From Prevotella sp. (GTDB lineage: Bacteria > Bacteroidota > Bacteroidia > Bacteroidales > Bacteroidaceae), in NCBI GenBank assembly GCA_017538105.1, contig JAFYJN010000034.1:1-64000 (forward strand): a DNA stretch of 64,000 bases. The letters run 5' to 3'. The stretch's first letter is position 1. The number at the start of each line of letters is the position of its first letter. Both the position numbers and the translations under genes were made by a program. This document shows, piece by piece, positions 59,263 through 64,000 of the stretch. The notes below the pieces were generated by a model. That model ran no database searches, had not been told where the DNA came from, and was given only the letters and a program-made list of their open reading frames with translations.

Positions 59263-59293
59263 TTGGGTAATCCCAAAGAAATGATTAACTTTG
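59263..59293 (+). promoter_or_regulatory. Promoter of the 196-aa lipoprotein gene
   Basis: TTG (59263-59265), 20 bp and TAACTTTG (59286-59293); the ATG at 59331 follows after about 35 nt of leader. Confidence 0.55.
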
Positions 59294-59330
59294 CAACAAA
59301 TCTCATCAACTCATCAACTCACAAGCGGAT

Positions 59331-59921
59331 ATGATTTCATCAAGACTTATCATACTTGCCTTATCATGCACTATGCTGTTGGCGGGGTGCGGCAAGAAAA
59401 GTGATGGCAGCAATGGTTCTTCCAGTGGCGACAGCACACAGACGGTGCCGCCTCCCTTGGATGGCGAGGGTTACGACAAATCTCCTTTCGCCCATTACGA
59501 CAATCAGAAGTTCGGTTTCAGCGTCGACGTGCCACAGCAGATGGTGTGCACCGACGAGCCACAGATGGCCGAGGGTGCCAACTTCGCCTTGTCGGCCGAC
59601 GACGTGATGAACTTGCTCAGTCTGTTCGCTTCTGACAACTACGGCGGCAAGCCCTTCACCGCCGACGACATCCGTGGTGAGCTTGATGAGCGTGCCGCCT
59701 CGCTGGGCAGTGAAGCCGGCGCCACCATCGACAAGAAAGAAGAAGCCGACGGCTGGACCCTCACCGTCACCGGCGGTGAGATGTACCACCAAGTATACCG
59801 TGCCCGCTACAAAGACGGCAAACGTTACGAGCTGAGCTACATCTACAGCAAAGAGCAGGAAGCCACCCTTGGCGGTGACGTGGAACGCCATGTGATGGAA
59901 AGCTGGAAGATTGGGAAATAA
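59331..59921 (+). CDS. Hypothetical lipoprotein (196 aa)
   Basis: The signal peptide ISSRLIILALSCTMLLAGC ends in a lipobox; a Ser/Gly linker and then one globular domain follow (YDNQKFGFSVDVPQQM, WTLTVTGGEMYHQVYRARYK, RHVMESWKIGK). The pattern of a weak beta domain with a closing MESWKI resembles small PsbP/DUF-type envelope lipoproteins, but no family is firmly recognised. It lies 79 bp before the topoisomerase gene, with a hairpin element between. Confidence 0.7.
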   Translation: MISSRLIILALSCTMLLAGCGKKSDGSNGSSSGDSTQTVPPPLDGEGYDKSPFAHYDNQKFGFSVDVPQQMVCTDEPQMAEGANFALSADDVMNLLSLFASDNYGGKPFTADDIRGELDERAASLGSEAGATIDKKEEADGWTLTVTGGEMYHQVYRARYKDGKRYELSYIYSKEQEATLGGDVERHVMESWKIGK

Positions 59922-59954
59922 CACCCACCCTGACCCTCCCGAAGGGAGGGAATG
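59922..59954. repeat. Dispersed CCCTCCC/GGGAGGG hairpin element, copy 5
   Basis: CACCCACCCTGACCCTCCC, GAA, GGGAGGGAATG directly follows the lipoprotein stop codon. Confidence 0.6.
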
Positions 59955-60000
59955 AAGAAGACAACCCAACATTGAATATATTTAGAAACATAAATCATAA

Positions 60001-62733
60001 ATGGACGAAGAAATCAAAGACGAGATAATAGAGAACACTGAAAACTCAGAGAACCCGAACGACCCTGAGAACCCGGAAGGTCAGGAGGAACAAGTCAGCC
60101 ACAGCGACTACCACCCCACGAGCCGCTTCGATGCCTCGGCGGTACACCACCTCAGTGGAATGTACCAGAATTGGTTCCTCGACTATGCCTCGTATGTGAT
60201 TCTCGAACGCGCCGTGCCCCATATCGAAGACGGTCTGAAACCTGTGCAACGCCGCATCCTCCATTCCATGAAACGCATGGACGACGGGCGCTACAACAAG
60301 GTGGCCAACATCGTGGGGCACACCATGCAGTTCCACCCCCACGGCGACGCCTCCATCGGCGACGCCCTGGTCCAGATGGGACAAAAAGAACTGCTTGTGG
60401 ACACACAAGGCAACTGGGGCAATATCCTAACGGGTTCGCCCGCCGCCGCCCCACGATATATCGAGGCACGTCTGTCGAAGTTCGCCCTCGACGTGGTGTT
60501 CAACCCCAAGACCACCGAATGGCAGCTCTCCTACGACGGGCGCAACAAAGAACCCATCACGCTGCCCGTGAAGTTTCCACTGCTTCTGGCCCAGGGAGCC
60601 GAAGGCATTGCCGTGGGACTGTCGTCGAAAATCCTTCCCCATAATTTCAGCGAGTTGTGCGATGCCGCCATACAATACTTACATGGCGAGCCGTTCACCC
60701 TCTATCCCGACTTCCCCACCGGCGGCAGCATCGACGTGTCGAAATACAACGATGGCCAACGCGGCGGCGTGGTAAAGGTACGAGCCAAGATAGAAAAGCA
60801 GGACAGCAAGGCCCTCGTCATCCGTGAGATACCTTTCTCGAAGACCTCTGAGACCCTTATCGAGTCAATCACCAAAGCGGTGGAGAAAGGCAAGATCAAG
60901 GCCCGGAAGGTGGAAGACTTGACTGCCGCCAACGTCGAGATATTGGTACACCTGGCACCCGGCGTGTCATCGGACAAGACCATTGACGCCCTGTATGCCT
61001 TCACCGATTGCGAAATTAACATCTCTCCCAACTGCTGCGTCATCCAAGACAACAAACCGCAGTTCCTCACCGTGAGCGACGTGCTTCGCCACTCTGCCGA
61101 GCAGACGAAACATCTCATCCGTCGCGAATTGGAGATACGTCGCGGCGAGCTGCTCGAACAACTGCACTTCGCCTCGCTGGAGAAGATTTTCATCGAGGAG
61201 CGCATCTACAAAGGACGTCCCTTCGAGAACGCCCCCAATATGGATGCCGCCATTGAATATGTGGACGAGCGCTTGCAGCCTTTCTATCCCCAGATGATAC
61301 GCGAGGTGACACGCGACGACATCCTCCGCCTGATGGAAATCAAGATGCACCGCATCCTGAAGTTCAACAAAGACAAGGCCGAGGAGCTGATGGCCCGTGT
61401 GCGCGAAGAGATAGAACAGATAGAGCGCAACCTGGCCAACCTCACCGAGGTCACCGCCCAGTGGTTCCAGTTCATCAAGGACAAATACGGCGCCGACCAT
61501 CCCCGCCTGACGGAAATCAAGAATTTCGACACCATCGTCGCCGCGAAGGTCGTCGAAGCCAACGAGAAGCTGTATATCAACCGCTCCGACGGCTTCATCG
61601 GCACCGGTCTGAAGAAAGACGAGTATGTATGCAATTGCTCCGACATCGACGACATCATCATCTTCTACAAAGACGGCAAATACAAGGTGATCAAGGTGGC
61701 CGACAAGATTTTCGTGGGCAAGAACGTGCTTCATGTGCAGGTGTTCAAGAAAAACGACACACGCACCACCTACAATGCCGTGTACCGCGACGGCAAGCAC
61801 GGCCACTATTTCATCAAGCGTTTCAACGTGACGAGCATGACACGCGACAAGGAGTACGACCTGACGATGGGCACCCCCGGTTCGCGCGTGCTCTATTTCA
61901 CCGCCAACCCCAACGGCGAGGCCGAAGTCATCAAGGTGACACTCGACCCCAATCCCAAGCTGAAGAAAATCTTCATCGAGAAAGATTTCTCCGAAGTCAT
62001 CATCAAAGGACGCGGGTCGAAAGGCAACCTGCTCACGAAGAACCCCATACACCGCATCGGTCTGAAGAGCCACGGTCACAGCACCCTGGGCGGCAGGAAA
62101 GTGTGGTACGACCCCGACGTGAACCGTCTGAACTACGACGAGCACGGCCGTTTGCTTGGCGAGTTCAACGAAGGCGACCAGATTCTCGTTGTGCTTGATG
62201 GCGGTGAATTCTACCTCACCAATTTCGACACGAACAACCATTTCGAGAACAATATCCGCGTGATAGAGAAATGGAATCCCGATAAGGTGTGGACAGCCGT
62301 CCTCTTCGATGCCGACCAGCAGGGCTACCCCTATGTGAAGCGTTTCAAGATGGAAGCCACCAAGCGTCACCAGAATTATCTCGGCGAGAACCCGCTGAAC
62401 AAGCAGGTGCTGCTCACCGACGAGGCCTATCCCCGTCTGCAGATTACCTTCGGCGGTGTAGACACCGGCCGACCGGCCCAGGAAATCGATGTCGAGACAT
62501 TTATCGGCGTGAAAGGATTCAAGGCCCGTGGCAAACGTCTCACCACATGGATTACCGACAAGATAGAGGAGCTGGAGCCCCTGCGCCATGCCGAAGAGAC
62601 CGAAGAGGCGACAGCGGAGGAAGAGTCTGATGAGAACGAAACAATCGTCGACCCCGATGAAGGCAAGAGCCAGCAACAGGTGATTGACGAGATAACCGGA
62701 CAACTCAACCTCTTTGCCGATGAAGACCTGTAG
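60001..62733 (+). CDS. parC: DNA topoisomerase IV / gyrase-type subunit A
   Basis: The 910-residue protein has the type IIA breakage-reunion domain (FLDYASYVILERAVPHIEDG, NLKPVQRRIL-type start, HPHGDASIGDALV) with the catalytic Tyr153 in AAAPRYIEARLSKF. A coiled coil and a C-terminal wheel of beta blades follow (KVIKVADKIFVGKN, GSRVLYFTANPNGEAE). The acidic ends and the absence of a clear GyrA box favour ParC, the decatenase. With ParE it separates sister chromosomes. The last codons overlap the start of the next gene. Confidence 0.93.
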   Translation: MDEEIKDEIIENTENSENPNDPENPEGQEEQVSHSDYHPTSRFDASAVHHLSGMYQNWFLDYASYVILERAVPHIEDGLKPVQRRILHSMKRMDDGRYNKVANIVGHTMQFHPHGDASIGDALVQMGQKELLVDTQGNWGNILTGSPAAAPRYIEARLSKFALDVVFNPKTTEWQLSYDGRNKEPITLPVKFPLLLAQGAEGIAVGLSSKILPHNFSELCDAAIQYLHGEPFTLYPDFPTGGSIDVSKYNDGQRGGVVKVRAKIEKQDSKALVIREIPFSKTSETLIESITKAVEKGKIKARKVEDLTAANVEILVHLAPGVSSDKTIDALYAFTDCEINISPNCCVIQDNKPQFLTVSDVLRHSAEQTKHLIRRELEIRRGELLEQLHFASLEKIFIEERIYKGRPFENAPNMDAAIEYVDERLQPFYPQMIREVTRDDILRLMEIKMHRILKFNKDKAEELMARVREEIEQIERNLANLTEVTAQWFQFIKDKYGADHPRLTEIKNFDTIVAAKVVEANEKLYINRSDGFIGTGLKKDEYVCNCSDIDDIIIFYKDGKYKVIKVADKIFVGKNVLHVQVFKKNDTRTTYNAVYRDGKHGHYFIKRFNVTSMTRDKEYDLTMGTPGSRVLYFTANPNGEAEVIKVTLDPNPKLKKIFIEKDFSEVIIKGRGSKGNLLTKNPIHRIGLKSHGHSTLGGRKVWYDPDVNRLNYDEHGRLLGEFNEGDQILVVLDGGEFYLTNFDTNNHFENNIRVIEKWNPDKVWTAVLFDADQQGYPYVKRFKMEATKRHQNYLGENPLNKQVLLTDEAYPRLQITFGGVDTGRPAQEIDVETFIGVKGFKARGKRLTTWITDKIEELEPLRHAEETEEATAEEESDENETIVDPDEGKSQQQVIDEITGQLNLFADEDL

Positions 62734-63538
62734 AACCATTCTGCTGGCGGTATTGCTGTGCCATGCGATGACATCCTTGGCGCAGACCGACACGGTGCCC
62801 CAGCGCCACACCACCCAGACGGCGAACCTGTTCGGCGTGGGTGGCACCTATCTCCTCGACACCTATCTGTCGCCGGAGAAATATAGTGGCGTGGAACTGC
62901 GTTTTACCAACCAGACCACCCGACGGCGCGACGGCAGCCTATGGTCGACGCAACTGACGACCCATGGTTATATCGACTATGCCGAGAGTCGTGGCGACGA
63001 TGGCACGGTGATGGCCGGTCTGGCCTCCTACTCCTTCGCTCGCCATTACAACTGGCACCTCATGGACGGCCAGTTGCATATCCAAGCCGGTGGACTGGCC
63101 AGTGCCAATATCGGCTTCACCTATAACATGCGCAACCAGAACAACCCCGCTCAACTACGGCTGTTCGCACATGTCGCCCCCTCGGCGGTTGCCACATGGC
63201 AATTCCATGCCGGTCGGCGACCGATGGCCCTGCGCTACGAGGTGGAGGTGCCCATTGTGGGCGTGATGTTCAGTCCGAACTTCGGACAGTCGTACTACGA
63301 GATTTTCTCACGTGGCAACTACGACCACAATGTGGTGGTGACCACCCCCTTCAACGCCCCCTCGCTGCGCCACATGCTCAGTCTCGACGTGAGTTGGGGC
63401 CGCCACACCCTGCGCGTAGGATATATGGGCGACTACCAACAGTCGCATGTCAACGACCTGAAGTTTCACTCCTACTCTCACTTGCTGATGGTGGGGTACG
63501 TGAAGAACTTCAGGATATCAGATATTGTGAGACGGTAA
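62720..63538 (+). CDS. DUF3316 family outer-membrane-like protein
   Basis: The 272-residue protein has signal peptide MKTCRTILLAVLLCHAMTSLAQ and an all-beta, aromatic-rich body (GVGGTYLLDTYLSPEKYSG, VPIVGVMFSPNFGQSYYE). This matches DUF3316, small predicted beta-barrel proteins of Bacteroidales. ATG 62720 lies inside the topoisomerase gene, overlapping it by 14 bp, so the two are translationally close. Function is unknown. Confidence 0.85.
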   Translation: MKTCRTILLAVLLCHAMTSLAQTDTVPQRHTTQTANLFGVGGTYLLDTYLSPEKYSGVELRFTNQTTRRRDGSLWSTQLTTHGYIDYAESRGDDGTVMAGLASYSFARHYNWHLMDGQLHIQAGGLASANIGFTYNMRNQNNPAQLRLFAHVAPSAVATWQFHAGRRPMALRYEVEVPIVGVMFSPNFGQSYYEIFSRGNYDHNVVVTTPFNAPSLRHMLSLDVSWGRHTLRVGYMGDYQQSHVNDLKFHSYSHLLMVGYVKNFRISDIVRR

Positions 63539-63545
63539 AGGAAAG

Positions 63546-63582
63546 CCTCCCCCTCACCCCCTCCCAAGGAGGGGGAATGAAG
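63546..63582. repeat. Dispersed CCCTCCC/GGAGGG hairpin element, copy 6
   Basis: CCTCCCCCTCACCCCCTCCC, AAG, GAGGGGGAATGAAG follows the DUF3316 stop by 7 bp and is itself followed by GAGTTAAAG-type repeats to about 63640. Confidence 0.6.
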
Positions 63583-63710
63583 ATGTTAAAGAAGTTATGG
63601 GAGTTAAAGAAGTTAAAGGAGTTAAGCCAATTGCCAGAGACGGAGTAATGGCTTATCTTCTGAGCGAAGCGATAACTTCTTAACTACTTAACTTCAAAAA
63701 AGTAGAGTCA

Positions 63711-64000
63711 ATGCGAAACTTGAAAAAATATAAAAACCATTTCCTGAGATTATTGGTGCTGTGTCTTGCGGTGCCTTTCCTTTCGGGTTGCATCGATGAG
63801 GAGCAATTCGATAATAATGTGAAGGGTAACTTTGAAGCACTGTGGAAAATCATGGACGAGCACTACTGTTTCTTCGACCTGAAGAAACAGACGCTGGGCG
63901 TGGATTGGGACGAGGTACACCAACGCTATGGTGCGATGATCAACAATCAGATGAAGGAGAGCCAACAGTTCGAACTGTTCTGCAAGATGCTCGGCGAACT
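63711..64000 (+). CDS. S41 peptidase-like lipoprotein (5' part only)
   Basis: The visible 96 codons give a lipoprotein signal (LLVLCLAVPFLSGC) and the region GNFEALWKIMDEHYCFFDLK, GVDWDEVHQRYG. This is the N-terminal helical domain typical of Bacteroidales S41-family (C-terminal-processing-like) lipoproteins. The PDZ and catalytic domains would lie beyond base 64000. Assignment rests on this N-terminal part alone. Confidence 0.75.
   Translation, partial: MRNLKKYKNHFLRLLVLCLAVPFLSGCIDEEQFDNNVKGNFEALWKIMDEHYCFFDLKKQTLGVDWDEVHQRYGAMINNQMKESQQFELFCKMLGE

Noticed and set aside
60967..62847. 626-codon minus-strand frame across the topoisomerase gene
   Set aside because: The plus strand encodes an unmistakable type IIA topoisomerase subunit; the antisense frame results from GC-rich codon bias.

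Overview
The window looks like a chromosome segment of a Bacteroidales bacterium, most likely a Prevotella-type genus. The signs are promoters of the Bacteroidota type (TTTG, 19-20 bp, TAnnTTTG) in front of many genes, a BamA-like outer-membrane lipoprotein paired with TamB, a GH97 glycosidase, DUF4827/DUF3316/FKBP lipoproteins, a CXXX-repeat RiPP locus and a type II-C CRISPR system with 47-bp repeats. Most of the window is moderately GC-rich by eye. The stretch from about 30.3 to 41.4 kb (RmuC plus CRISPR-Cas) is clearly AT-richer and looks acquired.

Layout. 0-3.4 kb: the C-terminal end of a secreted protein with a T9SS-like tail, a small protein, and a three-gene DUF3791-DUF3990-DUF3791 module. 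3.4-6 kb: mnmA, an aldose-epimerase-like protein and a HEAT-like protein. 6.2-9.5 kb (minus strand): a RiPP operon with two Cys-X-X-X repeat precursors carrying twin-arginine-type leaders, then an intrinsic terminator, then a radical SAM maturase, a second maturase lacking the N-terminal SAM cluster motif, and a small accessory protein. 9.8-16 kb: a DIP1984-family protein, a His-rich COG0523 GTPase, a secreted TPR-CHAT protease-like protein and a type II pantothenate kinase. 16-23 kb: DUF4332, HU, a 29-residue basic protein, RNase E/G, glmM, DUF4827, NrnA and a nucleotidyltransferase. 23-30 kb: the TamA-like/TamB pair.

30.3-41.4 kb: a duplicated ~100-bp intergenic element, rmuC, a decayed IS982-type transposase end, a tracrRNA divergent from cas9, cas9-cas1-cas2, and an array of 34 repeats and 33 spacers. 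The crRNA strand is the minus strand. Each repeat carries a complete Bacteroidota promoter (TTG, 19 bp, TATCTTTG) pointing into the next spacer, so crRNAs may be transcribed one by one. The tracrRNA promoter, one spacer and the promoter of the neighbouring cupin gene share the same core.

42-49.2 kb (plus strand): an AraC regulator followed by a ketosynthase, an acyl carrier protein, a CrtI/RetSat-like oxidoreductase, a CDP-alcohol phosphotransferase-family protein that lacks the last motif Asp, a flippase-like membrane protein and a PLP aminotransferase. This is a compact, unrecognised biosynthetic operon, probably for an unusual lipid. 49.3-64 kb: two tandem tail-anchored small proteins, GH97, TraB/GumN, a nitronate monooxygenase-like protein, a MATE exporter, two candidate micro-genes with a long leader, an FKBP lipoprotein, glycyl-tRNA synthetase, a lipoprotein, topoisomerase IV subunit A, DUF3316 and the start of an S41 peptidase-like lipoprotein. 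No rRNA or tRNA genes were seen.
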